Counted from the first letter of the stretch, positions 1-7,837 are shown. The stretch: DNA of 35,717 nt from Oscillatoriales cyanobacterium (GCA_004292745.1 RDXH01000116.1:1-35717), one strand, 5' to 3'. Numbers and translations are program-made. The notes: a model not told the origin generated them from the sequence alone.

Positions 1-110
1 GGTATTGTAAAACTTCATTGAGTTTATAAGCAATTATAAACAATAATGGTATTATATTGTTGTGAGTGTTGAACAAGGAATACGCATAGCCCAAAGAACG
101 GAAGTCTCAA

Positions 111-1403
111 ATGCAACTGACCCAGAGGCACATCATTAAATCAACGGAACACCGTTTCGCCCAAATAGACGAACTAGCTTTCAAGTCCAAAAACCTCTAC
201 AATGCGGCCAATTACGTCATTCGTCAGAGTTTTATTTATGGGTGGGGCTATGTCAATTACAACGAAATGAACCGATTGATGAAGTCTCACGAAGCATATA
301 AGGCAATGCCAGCTAAAGTAAGTCAGCAAATCTTGATGGTGTTAGACAAGAATTGGAAATCGTTTTTTGAAGCAGTTAAAGGTTACAAGGCTGACTCTTC
401 AAAATTCACTGGTAGCCCAAAATTGCCAAAGTACAAAGACAAAACCAAAGGGCGAAACCTTCTCGTCTACACGATTCAAGCGATTAGTAGCAAACAGTTA
501 AAGAAAGGAATTATCAAGCTTTCGGGCACTGAGCTTTCAATTAAAACCCAACTCAATCCCAACCAGATTTGTCAAGTTAGACTGGTTCCGAAATGTGATT
601 CCTATGTAATTGAGGTGATTTATGATGCTTGTACTGCCCTTCGACTACGCTCAGGAACCGCGAGTCGAAGTGAACCGGAGTCTACCCTTGGCAATGCCAA
701 CTCTGTAGCTAGTATTGATTTAGGACTGGATAATTTAGTGGCGTTAACTTCAAATCAACCGGGATTTATTCCTTTGTTGATTAACGGGCGACCATTAAAA
801 TCGATTAACCAGTTCTACAACAAACGCAAATCCCGATTACAATCCCAATTGAAAGGGAATCGTCAAACCTCACCCAGAATTCAGCGATTAACTCGCTGTC
901 GTAATCAGAAAGTTGATAATTACTTGCATCATGCTAGTCGTGTGATTGTTGACCATTTGGTAGTGAACCAAATTGGAACGCTGGTAATCGGCAAAAATCC
1001 ACAGTGGAAAACCGATATCAATCTAGGTAAGCAAACCAATCAAAACTTTGTCAACATTCCTCACTCTCGATTAATTGAGATGTTGGAATACAAAGCTCGG
1101 CTGGCGGGAATCAAGGTAATTGTGCAGGAAGAATCCTATAGTTCACGGGCCAATTTTCTGTGTTTAGACCCAATTCCTGTGTATGGAAAAACCGAAAAAG
1201 AGCCTGTGTTCACTGGTAAGCGGATTAAGCGGGGTTTGTACAAAACATCGACGGGTCAGTTAATTAATTCTGATATCAACGCTTCGTACAACATCCTCAG
1301 AAAAGCAATCCCAAATGCCTTCAGCGATGGGATAGGGAGCTGTGTAGTTCAGCCGAGGCGGGTTAATCCGCTCAAAGTAAAAGTGAAGGGGGAGGGACTG
1401 TGA
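111..1403 (+). CDS. tnpB: TnpB-like RNA-guided nuclease / OrfB transposon protein, zinc-ribbon-less variant
   Basis: 430 residues of the OrfB/TnpB family. In TnpB proteins a RuvC fold cleaves DNA under guidance of an RNA made from the element's right end. RuvC-I is visible as SIDLGLDNL (Asp203) and RuvC-III as NSDINASYN (Asp388). At the usual RuvC-II glutamate the protein reads LVIGKNPQWK, with no acidic residue; Glu340/Glu341 in VQEESYSS could substitute. The usual CxxC pairs between RuvC-II and RuvC-III are absent and replaced by a long loop (about 346-385). Residues about 176-194 look like an insertion: they are encoded by a short palindromic repeat (639-670) also found near 32710. A GGAAG stretch sits about 7 bases before the ATG. 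The family call is firm; activity is uncertain because of the insertion. Confidence 0.88.
   Translation: MQLTQRHIIKSTEHRFAQIDELAFKSKNLYNAANYVIRQSFIYGWGYVNYNEMNRLMKSHEAYKAMPAKVSQQILMVLDKNWKSFFEAVKGYKADSSKFTGSPKLPKYKDKTKGRNLLVYTIQAISSKQLKKGIIKLSGTELSIKTQLNPNQICQVRLVPKCDSYVIEVIYDACTALRLRSGTASRSEPESTLGNANSVASIDLGLDNLVALTSNQPGFIPLLINGRPLKSINQFYNKRKSRLQSQLKGNRQTSPRIQRLTRCRNQKVDNYLHHASRVIVDHLVVNQIGTLVIGKNPQWKTDINLGKQTNQNFVNIPHSRLIEMLEYKARLAGIKVIVQEESYSSRANFLCLDPIPVYGKTEKEPVFTGKRIKRGLYKTSTGQLINSDINASYNILRKAIPNAFSDGIGSCVVQPRRVNPLKVKVKGEGL
639..670. repeat. Palindromic repeat inserted in tnpB
   Basis: CTTCGACT (639-646) pairs with AGTCGAAG (663-670). The core CCTTCGACTACGCTCAGG recurs with one change at about 32710-32727. 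In the protein it lies between the strand ending VIYDA and the RuvC-I strand, and it keeps the frame open, so it reads as an in-frame repeat insertion of about 19 codons together with its flanks. Confidence 0.6.
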
Positions 1404-1411
1404 AGCCTCCC
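1390..1411 (+). terminator. Hairpin at the tnpB 3' end (guide-RNA end or terminator)
   Basis: GGGAGG (1390-1395) pairs perfectly with CCTCCC (1406-1411); the tnpB stop codon lies in the loop. There is no clear T-run after it, so it is more likely part of the element's right-end structure than a classical intrinsic terminator. Confidence 0.4.
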
Positions 1412-1513
1412 ATGTCTATAAATGACTATACTTTTGCCAGCTATAACGACGACGAACCTTACCAATTAACCAAATTAAGACTGTACTTGATGAGCCTGGA
1501 ATATGCTGTATAA
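1412..1513 (+). CDS. Possible 33-residue small ORF after tnpB
   Basis: An ATG directly after the hairpin opens 33 codons (begins MSINDYTFASYNDDE, ends LMSLEYAV). Composition is protein-like and acidic at the start, but I recognise no family and there is no clear ribosome binding site. It could be the remains of a gene cut by the tnpB element, or chance. It lies between tnpB and a dead dioxygenase gene, a zone of decay. Confidence 0.18.
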   Translation: MSINDYTFASYNDDEPYQLTKLRLYLMSLEYAV

Positions 1514-1545
1514 AATCTTACCTTAATTTTAACTCACTGAAAACA

Positions 1546-1805
1546 ATGAAAGAAGACACCATGGAAATAGTAGGTTTTCACGCACATATCAAGTTGCTTT
1601 TTTACCAGCACAGTTTGGCCAAGTCGTTCCTTGGTTAATGATCCATCGCGAAGAGCTAAATATTCTTGTCCATCCCGAAACAGGCGACGATGTGGCCGAT
1701 CGCACCACACATTCTTTGTGGTTGGGAGAAAAACTAGAGTTGAATGTCGAAAAGTTGGCTCCAAAAAATGCACCTGCTAATAGTTCTTTGGGGCTTCAGC
1801 ATTAA
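1546..1805 (+). pseudogene. DOPA 4,5-dioxygenase-like protein, deleted and frameshifted
   Basis: Two frames together spell a small DOPA 4,5-dioxygenase family protein (normally about 110 residues). The first frame begins at ATG 1546 and gives the N-terminal strand with the metal-binding-type sequence GFHAHI. The next frame takes over around 1588 and reads YQVAFLPAQFGQVVPWLM, then ILVHPETGDDVADRTTHSLW and LGEKLELNVEKL, to a TAA at 1803-1805. The stretch that normally joins the HAHI strand to YQVAF (roughly 35-40 residues) is missing and the two parts are out of frame, so this is a pseudogene made by an internal deletion. The opposite-strand ORF across it is a shadow. Recognition rests on remembered family motifs; I could not run a search. 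Confidence 0.75.
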
Positions 1806-1885
1806 TTTTGGTTTGAGAGGCTCTAAATAGGCGATCGCGTAAAGCTGTATTTCTGGACTTACTTCGTACCACTAATGCTTCCACT

Positions 1886-2845
1886 TTAGCGAGATTTACG
1901 CCGATCGATCTCCCGCTGCAACTCCTCAATTTGACGCCGCAGAGCCTCGGCTTCACTGTTCGGTGTTTGAGATTTCACGTCAACAGCACCCTCAGATACC
2001 GCCCGCTTGTAGTTCCCCAACTTGATTTGGCGATATTCCTCGGAACTTGCCCAATCTCGCAAATAGCGCAGACGTTCCACCGGAAACGGGTGACTCAGCA
2101 TAGTGCCAGAGCCGCCGTTGTAGAGTAAAAATTTATACACTTGGTTGAGGTTGTCGCGATCGAGTTCTTGATAATTATCAGACTGACGGATAAATTCTTG
2201 CAAACTACATTCGCTAGCATATTTGCTACTAACTCCCGCCAGTTTCATCATTGTTTTCATCACACTATTCAAATCATCTGTGACTAACAATGCAGCCCTA
2301 TCTGCCGATAATTCCGCCTTGCGCCGCCACTCATAAAAAGCATAAATTAAACCGCTACTGACCATATTTCCCAAGCCGAAAGTCATCTCCCCTATCGTCG
2401 AAGCAACGCTCATTGCCCACATCGCCATTTGATTTAAAGTGGGATGACCGCATTTAATGTGTCCCAACTCATGAGCCAATACCACCTTAATTTCTGCCTC
2501 ATCCAATAAATCCAAAAGACCAGTATTTAATACGACATAGGGCTGGTTTTTTCCCAGGGCATAGCTATTGACTGAGGGATTTTGAGAAACAAACAAACCG
2601 GGTTCTGGAAAAACATCTAAATCCTGCAAACATTCCCGAAAAATGTGATAGATGCTGGCATATTGGCGCGGCCCGACTTGAATGCTATTTCCCATTAGGT
2701 AAACAAATTGCGGCCGTTCGTAGACAAATTCTACAAATTTGCTAGCAATTAAGTCAAATCCAGGTACGCTGCGCAATGCTGCTTCGGCTTGGCGATCGAG
2801 GGGATGCTGAAAAGCTTCGCTAGAAATTCCAGTATAAGTAGGCAT
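1886..2845 (-). CDS. M48 family metalloprotease
   Basis: A zinc metallopeptidase of the M48 (Ste24/HtpX-like) family, 319 residues. The HEXXH motif is in VVLAHELGHIKCGH (His125, Glu126, His129), and Glu178 in RRKAELSADRAA is the expected third ligand. A mildly hydrophobic stretch follows the zinc motif (about 138-172) and could sit at a membrane. The C-terminus (about 295-319) is a charged probable coiled coil. I chose the internal ATG at 2845 (MPTYTGISSE) over the longer frame from 2995: the added 50 residues look like translated intergenic DNA, and MPTYTGISSEAF is, as I recall, the usual cyanobacterial N-terminus. No strong ribosome binding site precedes it. It is divergent from the acireductone dioxygenase gene. 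Substrates are unknown. Confidence 0.9.
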   Translation of the reverse strand: MPTYTGISSEAFQHPLDRQAEAALRSVPGFDLIASKFVEFVYERPQFVYLMGNSIQVGPRQYASIYHIFRECLQDLDVFPEPGLFVSQNPSVNSYALGKNQPYVVLNTGLLDLLDEAEIKVVLAHELGHIKCGHPTLNQMAMWAMSVASTIGEMTFGLGNMVSSGLIYAFYEWRRKAELSADRAALLVTDDLNSVMKTMMKLAGVSSKYASECSLQEFIRQSDNYQELDRDNLNQVYKFLLYNGGSGTMLSHPFPVERLRYLRDWASSEEYRQIKLGNYKRAVSEGAVDVKSQTPNSEAEALRRQIEELQREIDRRKSR

Positions 2846-3053
2846 AGTTAAAGTAGCAAAAGTTACATCTAAGATATCAGTGGTGCGCAGATAGCTGCGG
2901 TTGCTAGCTAGCGCCTGACTTATCAATCTTATTGTGACAAATATTGAACTTTTGTGGAACAGGCATCTTAACGTTAAAATATGATTCTCATACAAGTGCG
3001 ATCGACAAACATCTTTCGATGTGTCTGTTAATCAAAAATTAAAACCTAAAAAA

Positions 3054-3605
3054 ATGGCTATCCTGCGACTGGAAAACGGTACAACCTACACTCAACTGAG
3101 CGATATAGCCCGCGAACTCGCTCCCTTAAACATTCAACTCAACAGTTGGCCCGTGGGAGACAACCCAGAAATTCGGGAATTGTTAGCCCTCGATGCTCTA
3201 GACGACAATCAAAAAGAACAAGTGCTGCAAGCTTTAGACGGCTACTTTGAACAACTGAAAGAAACCGCAGGCTATCAGTCGCGAGACTTGATTGTACTGC
3301 ACCCAGAGATTCCCAACCTCGACACTGTGCTCTCTAAATTCGACAAGTGCCATATTCACGCTGACGATGAAGTGCGCTATATCGTAGCAGGAGAGGGAAT
3401 TTTCGGTTTTGTGCGTCCCGACGGTAGTCAAGTGGAAGTGACTGTGCAGCCTGAAGAATTTATCAACGTGCCGGCGAATACAGAACATTGGTTTTATTTG
3501 ACAGTAGCCCGGAAGGTGAAAGCTGTGCGATATTTTACCACTACGACTGGTTGGACACCGGAATATACGGATACGGAAATTCGCTCGCGCTTAGCTACTG
3601 TTTGA
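3054..3605 (+). CDS. mtnD: Acireductone dioxygenase (methionine salvage)
   Basis: A cupin enzyme of 183 residues, the usual family length. In methionine salvage it oxidises acireductone to the 2-keto acid precursor of methionine plus formate (Fe form). The metal ligands are visible: His100 and His102 in KCHIHADDE, Glu106, and His145 in NTEHWF. I chose the ATG at 3054 (MAILRLENGT); an upstream in-frame GTG at 3021 would add an unconvincing lysine-rich leader. No other methionine-salvage gene is adjacent. It is transcribed away from the M48 peptidase gene, sharing a 208-bp promoter region. Confidence 0.93.
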   Translation: MAILRLENGTTYTQLSDIARELAPLNIQLNSWPVGDNPEIRELLALDALDDNQKEQVLQALDGYFEQLKETAGYQSRDLIVLHPEIPNLDTVLSKFDKCHIHADDEVRYIVAGEGIFGFVRPDGSQVEVTVQPEEFINVPANTEHWFYLTVARKVKAVRYFTTTTGWTPEYTDTEIRSRLATV

Positions 3606-3626
3606 ACAGAATTGACGGTTGATAGT

Positions 3627-3718
3627 TGATATCGTTTTCGGTTGCATTGTCAGGTGATTGAACCACAGAGAACGCAGAGAACACAGAGGGAGATAAGAGA
3701 GATGAATACAGGACGATG
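3627..3718 (+). repeat. Dispersed repeat, about 92 bp, copy 1
   Basis: The stretch starting TGATATCGTTTTCGG and ending AATACAGGACGATG is repeated almost exactly at 32794-32887, 29 kb away (a few substitutions and a 2-base length difference). It includes the CAGAGAACGCAGAGAACACA type of purine-rich repeat common in cyanobacterial intergenic DNA. Confidence 0.85.
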
Positions 3719-3868
3719 AAGAAAGGATGTTAAAAAAATAAAAATTGCTAGATTTTTCGTTGCTTTTGGACTTGAAAAAGCCGAGTTATATAAAATCCTG
3801 TCTTCATCGTCCTGTATTAAACTCTCTCTTCTCCTCCTTCGCGTACTTCGCGCCTTCGCGGTTAAATC
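3661..3868. repeat. Imperfect inverted-repeat element (AACC...GGTT)
   Basis: The left part (3661-3722) and right part (3801-3868) are imperfect inverted copies. AATACAGGACGATGAAGA (3705-3722) is matched exactly in reverse complement at 3801-3818, and the outer arms are purine-rich, ending AACC on the left and GGTT on the right. The centre (about 3723-3800) is AT-rich and contains no gene. The form is that of a small non-coding mobile or hairpin element; the right arm contains the CGCGAAGGCGCGAAG type repeat that also appears at the end of the P450 gene. Confidence 0.6.
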
Positions 3869-3918
3869 ATTCTGATACAACCATAATTGATATTATCTAA
3901 AAATTCTCAAATCCCACC

Positions 3919-5535
3919 TCAAACTTGGTGATTTCCCCGCAAAATACTCAAAGCAACCGCCTCAGCAACCTTAATTCCATCAATCCCCGCGGACAAAATT
4001 CCACCTGCATATCCCGCACCTTCCCCAGCCGGATAAAGGCCTTCAGTATTCAAACTCTGATAATCTTCCTGGCGTTTAATCCGAATCGGCGAAGAAGTGC
4101 GGGTTTCTACTCCAGTCAACACGGCATCATTCATCGCAAATCCTTTAATTTGTTTGTCAAAAGCTGGAAGTGCTTCGCGGATAGCTGCGATCGCATAATC
4201 CGGCAAACTTTCGCTCAAATCAGTCATCACAACTCCCGGCGTATAAGAGGGCTGCACAGCGCCAAGCGCCGTCGATGGTCGATTTGCCAAAAAATCACCC
4301 ACAAGCTGTCCTGGGGCGTTGTAAGTGCCACCTCCTAACTCAAATGCCCGCTCTTCTAGGCGACGTTGAAACTCAATTCCCGCCAAAGGATGACCGGGAT
4401 AATCCTCCGGCGTAATCCCCACCACAATTCCGCTGTTAGCATTGCGTTCATTGCGAGAATATTGACTCATCCCATTAGTAACAAGTCGCCCCGGTTCTGA
4501 GGCCGCAGCCACCACCAATCCACCAGGACACATACAGAAGCTATAGACAGAACGACCATTTTGGCAATGGTGAACCAGTTTGTAATCGGCGGCACCCAAA
4601 AGCTTATGGCTGGCGCGATCGCCAAAACGACAGCGATCGATAATAGTTTGGGGATGTTCCACCCGAAAACCAATAGAAAACGGTTTTGCTTCGATGTAAA
4701 CCCCGCGCGAAAACAACATTTCAAAAGTATCGCGGGCGCTGTGTCCCACCGCCAGAACTATATAATTACTAGCAATATATTCTCCACTAGCGGTGGTAAG
4801 TCCCTGGACTTTTCCATTTTCGATGTGAATATCTTCAACACGAGTTTGAAACCGAATTTCACCGCCCAAAGATTCTATTTTAGCGCGCATACTTTGGACA
4901 ATTCCCACCAGTTTAAAAGTGCCGATATGGGGTTTATTGATATATAAAATTTCCGGTGAAGCTCCCGCATTCACAAGTTCCGTCAGCACCTTCCGTCCAT
5001 AATGCTGAGGATCTTTAACTTGGCTGTAGAGTTTCCCATCGGAAAAAGTACCCGCACCACCTTCGCCAAACTGGGCGTTAGATTCTGGGTTGAATTCGGT
5101 TTTTTTCTTCCAAAATCCAAAAGTATCAACCGTGCGATCGCGCACCGATTTACCACGTTCTAAAAGGATAGGGCGAAATCCCATTTGTGCTAGCATCAAC
5201 CCTGCAAACATCCCGCAAGGCCCTGTGCCAATCACAATGGGCTGAATCGTCAAATTTCTGGGAGCTTCGGCTACATAGCGATAACTCATGTCTGGTGTTA
5301 CCATCACATGAGGATCTTTTGTGAAGCGCGCCAGAATTTGCTTTTCCTGTGTCGTTTCCACATCCACAATATAGACAAGCAGGATTTCTGGTTTTTTACG
5401 AGCATCGTAGCTGCGTTTGAAGATGGAATAGCCGAGCAATTCTTCCGGGGGAATATGCAGCTTTTTGAGAATGGCGGTGGCGATCGCATCTACCGGATGA
5501 TCGAGGGGGAGTTTTATTTCAGTTATTCTTAACAT
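3919..5535 (-). CDS. COG2509-type FAD-dependent oxidoreductase
   Basis: 538 residues. The dinucleotide-binding motif is VIGTGPCGMFAG (about 101-112), followed by an Arg-rich segment and FGEGGAGTFSDGKLYS, a signature of the COG2509 uncharacterised FAD dehydrogenases. The N-terminal 95 residues form the separate small domain usual for this family (KRSYDARKK). The C-terminus has the second FAD-contact motif GLYPAGEGAGYAGGI followed by DGIKVAEAV. The protein is probably soluble; its substrate is not known for the family. ATG at 5535 follows the family start. It is convergent with mtnD and divergent from the chorismate lyase gene, with a palindromic repeat between the divergent starts. Confidence 0.9.
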   Translation of the reverse strand: MLRITEIKLPLDHPVDAIATAILKKLHIPPEELLGYSIFKRSYDARKKPEILLVYIVDVETTQEKQILARFTKDPHVMVTPDMSYRYVAEAPRNLTIQPIVIGTGPCGMFAGLMLAQMGFRPILLERGKSVRDRTVDTFGFWKKKTEFNPESNAQFGEGGAGTFSDGKLYSQVKDPQHYGRKVLTELVNAGASPEILYINKPHIGTFKLVGIVQSMRAKIESLGGEIRFQTRVEDIHIENGKVQGLTTASGEYIASNYIVLAVGHSARDTFEMLFSRGVYIEAKPFSIGFRVEHPQTIIDRCRFGDRASHKLLGAADYKLVHHCQNGRSVYSFCMCPGGLVVAAASEPGRLVTNGMSQYSRNERNANSGIVVGITPEDYPGHPLAGIEFQRRLEERAFELGGGTYNAPGQLVGDFLANRPSTALGAVQPSYTPGVVMTDLSESLPDYAIAAIREALPAFDKQIKGFAMNDAVLTGVETRTSSPIRIKRQEDYQSLNTEGLYPAGEGAGYAGGILSAGIDGIKVAEAVALSILRGNHQV

Positions 5536-5544
5536 ATTTATTTA

Positions 5545-5614
5545 AGAACAGGCTGTCCGGCCTGTTCCACAAAAACTCTATTTTATTGTGGAACGGGCCG
5601 GAGAGCCCGTTTCT
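5545..5614. repeat. Inverted-repeat element upstream of the flavoprotein gene
   Basis: Arm 5545-5572 and arm 5586-5614 are inverted copies with a few mismatches, and each arm is itself palindromic (GAACAGGCtgtccgGCCTGTTC; GAACGGGCcggagaGCCCGTTTC). The spacer is 13 bases. It lies in the 147-bp divergent region between the flavoprotein and chorismate lyase genes, so a MITE-like or REP-like repeat is more likely than a terminator. Confidence 0.75.
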
Positions 5615-5682
5615 AAACAGATTATAGATTTTAGATTAGAGAAGCGTTATCATAAACAAAAAATTAAGTTTTGTAAATACCC

Positions 5683-6291
5683 TTGACTGCAACACTCACA
5701 CCCAAAAACAGCCTCACCTGGCACGCTCTGAACCCCCTATGGCAAGGAGCAGAAGACGCAGTACAGAAGGGTTTACCCCACACCAAGCTAGCACCAGCAT
5801 GGCAAATACTGCTCCTGGGCGACGGTTCCCCCACCCGTCACCTGCAACTGCTGACAGGGGAACCCACAGAAGTTGATGTCATCGATATGTCCTTGGTGGG
5901 TGCGGATGCAGACGGTGCACCGGAGCAAATTGTCGCGGTTCCGGGGCCACATCTGCGCCGACAAGTGTGGCTGCGGACTGCTTCTGGACAGCGTTTAGCC
6001 TATGCAGCTTCTTGGTGGGAAGCGAGTCACGTAGATGAATATTTGCAAAATAAATCTTTGCCAATCTGGGCAAGTTTAGCGCGACTGCGGACAGAATTGT
6101 ATCGGGATGTGCAAGGCATTTATTTGGGTAATTCGGCTGCTTTAGAATCAGCCTTTGAACAGCCGGGGCCTTTTTGGGGACGACATTATTTGTTTTGGCA
6201 TCATGGTAAGCCACTGACTCTGATTTATGAGGTGTTTTCTCCTTATTTAACAAAGTATTTGGGGCCGATGCAATTGGATGTTGATTCATAA
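5683..6291 (+). CDS. Chorismate lyase, cyanobacterial DUF98 type (4-hydroxybenzoate synthesis)
   Basis: 202 residues of the DUF98/chorismate lyase family. The cyanobacterial enzyme (Synechocystis Sll1797 is the studied example) removes pyruvate from chorismate to give 4-hydroxybenzoate, the ring precursor of plastoquinone. Features seen: an N-terminal LTWHALNPLWQG, a central ...RRQVWLRTASGQRLAYAASWW strand pair and a C-terminal EQPGPFWGRHYLFWHHGKPLTLIYEVFSP. The frame is closed by a TAA at 5674, so the TTG at 5683 is the earliest possible start; the first in-frame ATG is far inside the conserved region. It converges on the P450 gene 31 bp away. Confidence 0.85.
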   Translation: MTATLTPKNSLTWHALNPLWQGAEDAVQKGLPHTKLAPAWQILLLGDGSPTRHLQLLTGEPTEVDVIDMSLVGADADGAPEQIVAVPGPHLRRQVWLRTASGQRLAYAASWWEASHVDEYLQNKSLPIWASLARLRTELYRDVQGIYLGNSAALESAFEQPGPFWGRHYLFWHHGKPLTLIYEVFSPYLTKYLGPMQLDVDS

Positions 6292-6322
6292 AATGCGATC
6301 GCTCTTAGAGCTCCTTGTTAGA

Positions 6323-7711
6323 TCAAATCCGTTGACCTAACTTCCTTGTTTGATCGACCGCGAAGACGCGAAGGACACAAAGAAGAAGAGGAAGATAGGT
6401 CGGGGTTCTGGGCAGGGCTGTTTCATTCTCAAACAAATCATCGTTTTGTAGGGGTAGTGGATGGTGCGTGCCTACCCTCCTCATCCACGATTTTGTAGGT
6501 GTTTCAGGCCATTCGCATTCCCGAATCATCCTTGCTGCAAACAATTTCATTTCTAATCTGGCAAATTCTTTGCCCAAACATTCTCGCAAACCGCCGCCGA
6601 ATGGTACGTAGCTGAAAGGTTTAGCCGATCGCTCGGAGTTAAATCGATCGGGATTGAAGCGATCGGGTTCAGGATAAACTGTGGCATCTTGATGGGTTTG
6701 ATTGATTTGATAAAGTACGCTCCAACCTTTAGGAATTTCATAGCCGCCGAACTCACAAGCATTAATTACTGTCCGAAAACCACCTCCCACTGGTGGCACC
6801 AAACGCAGGACTTCTCGCAGTACCTGTTCTAAATAGGTCATTTGTTTGAGTTGCTCTAAGGTTAGCGGTTCTGTAGGGGGGAACTGCTGTTGTTCGGCTC
6901 GCACTTTTGCCGTCACGTCGGGGTGTTGAGCTACCAGAAGACAAAAAGAGGCGATCGCCGAAGTTAGAGTTTCGTGTCCCGCAAACAACAGCAGCAGCAC
7001 TTGGTCTTTTAACTCCTCCACACTCAAACTATTTCCCTCATCATCGCGAGCCGAAATTAGCAAGCCTAGAGCATCATTGCCACCGGGGATTCCTTGTTGG
7101 CGATCGCGAATAATCTTTTCCAGTTCCGCCAACATTAATTTTCTGCTATTCTTAGCTTTACCAAACAGAGTCCAAGGCACATCAAAAGGAATAGAAAATA
7201 AACCATTACACCAAGTTTCAAAATAATGTCCCAGCGGCATTTCGGAACCACTATCTATCCCAACCAACAACTTACACGCCACATCAAAAGTATAATTTCT
7301 CAGTTCTGGATACCACGCGAACTCGCTCATTTTCGCCCACCTTTCCAAATAGCGCTCAGTGATATCTTCCATAGCCTCAATGTACCCAGCCAGGGCCCGT
7401 GGTTGAAATGCTTGGTATAGCAACTTGCGCCTATTTTGGTGGTCAGCACCAGTTTGCAGCGCCAAGGAAAGTGGCCCTAAAAGTGCTTTCGTGCTGGGAG
7501 GCCAACTCACCACAAAATATTGATTTTCATGGCTTAAAACAAACAAATTCGCCTCCTGACCGCACATAAAGACTGTAGGCTGTCCGAAAATGCTGGTTTT
7601 GAAAATATTTCCGTACTGCTGGTGGCGTTTTTTGGCAAATTGCGAATCTCGCAAAAAGTTGAGGGTATCGCCCATGAGTGGTAAACCGAAACTGCCGGGA
7701 GGTAATGCCAT
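6323..7711 (-). CDS. Cytochrome P450, CYP120-like
   Basis: 462 residues from ATG 7711 ([19 protein letters not shown]). Core motifs are complete: I-helix AGHET (244-248), ExxR as EVLR (300-303), the PERF-like PDRFNPDRF (350-358) and the heme loop [10 protein letters not shown] with Cys378. The nearest remembered relatives are CYP120 proteins; Synechocystis CYP120A1 hydroxylates retinoic acid, so a retinoid or related apolar substrate is possible but unproven here. The longer frame to 7840 only translates the heptamer repeat (repeating PIPNSPF) and I rejected it. The last ~30 residues ([20 protein letters not shown] onward) are translated from an intergenic repeat (about 6355-6400), so the normal stop seems lost. 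Confidence 0.92.
   Translation of the reverse strand: MALPPGSFGLPLMGDTLNFLRDSQFAKKRHQQYGNIFKTSIFGQPTVFMCGQEANLFVLSHENQYFVVSWPPSTKALLGPLSLALQTGADHQNRRKLLYQAFQPRALAGYIEAMEDITERYLERWAKMSEFAWYPELRNYTFDVACKLLVGIDSGSEMPLGHYFETWCNGLFSIPFDVPWTLFGKAKNSRKLMLAELEKIIRDRQQGIPGGNDALGLLISARDDEGNSLSVEELKDQVLLLLFAGHETLTSAIASFCLLVAQHPDVTAKVRAEQQQFPPTEPLTLEQLKQMTYLEQVLREVLRLVPPVGGGFRTVINACEFGGYEIPKGWSVLYQINQTHQDATVYPEPDRFNPDRFNSERSAKPFSYVPFGGGLRECLGKEFARLEMKLFAARMIRECEWPETPTKSWMRRVGTHHPLPLQNDDLFENETALPRTPTYLPLLLCVLRVFAVDQTRKLGQRI
6355..6400. repeat. CGCGAAGACGCGAAGGACAC-type repeat forming the P450 C-terminus
   Basis: The sequence ACCGCGAAGACGCGAAGG followed by an AAGAAGAAGAGG tract matches the repeat family in the right arm of the 3661-3868 element (GCGAAGGCGCGAAGTACGCG in reverse complement). 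It is read on the minus strand as the end of the P450 protein. Confidence 0.6.
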
Positions 7712-7727
7712 TTTAGATTGGAGTAAA

Positions 7728-7834
7728 GGGAATGGGGAATTGGGAATGGGGAATGGGGAATTGGGAATGGGGAATGGGGAATTGGGAATGGGGAATGGGG
7801 AATGGGGAATGGGGAATTGGGAATTGGGAATTGG
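7728..7834. repeat. Heptamer array GGGAATG/GGGAATT
   Basis: About 15 units of a 7-bp repeat that alternates GGGAATG and GGGAATT. It starts 17 bp upstream of the P450 ATG. On the + strand it contains many closely spaced runs of three to four G, fitting the loose G-quadruplex pattern. It is a typical cyanobacterial short tandemly repeated repetitive (STRR) sequence. Confidence 0.95.
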
Positions 7835-7837
7835 TAG

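Larger units (their letters stand above)
1..1411 (+). mobile_element. Solo tnpB element (IS200/IS605 group), boundaries approximate
   Basis: An insertion-sequence-like unit made of one tnpB gene and no tnpA. Upstream is a perfect 8-bp stem with a GCAA loop (22-29 pairing with 34-41), followed by a weaker AT-rich hairpin (40-60). At the end of tnpB there is a 6-bp GGGAGG/CCTCCC hairpin (1390-1395 with 1406-1411) and a small GCGG/CCGC hairpin just before it. Subterminal hairpins and a structured 3' end that overlaps the tnpB stop are typical of this group, where the 3' end encodes the guide RNA. The exact ends are not visible, and the left end may lie outside the window. Confidence 0.55.
3606..3918. 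other. Gene-free stretch of repeats between mtnD and a flavoprotein gene
   Basis: This 313-bp gap is mostly repeat DNA (described separately): a 92-bp dispersed repeat and a longer AACC...GGTT-bounded inverted structure. The minus-strand ORF across 3650-3880 is a translation of these repeats and I do not call it. The genes on both sides converge on the gap. Confidence 0.8.

Noticed and set aside
1534-1773. 79-residue minus-strand ORF
   Set aside because: It is the shadow of the DOPA-dioxygenase-like remnant on the + strand.
3650-3880. 76-residue minus-strand ORF
   Set aside because: It translates the dispersed inverted-repeat element (RSTRRRRRESL-type sequence), which is not protein-like.
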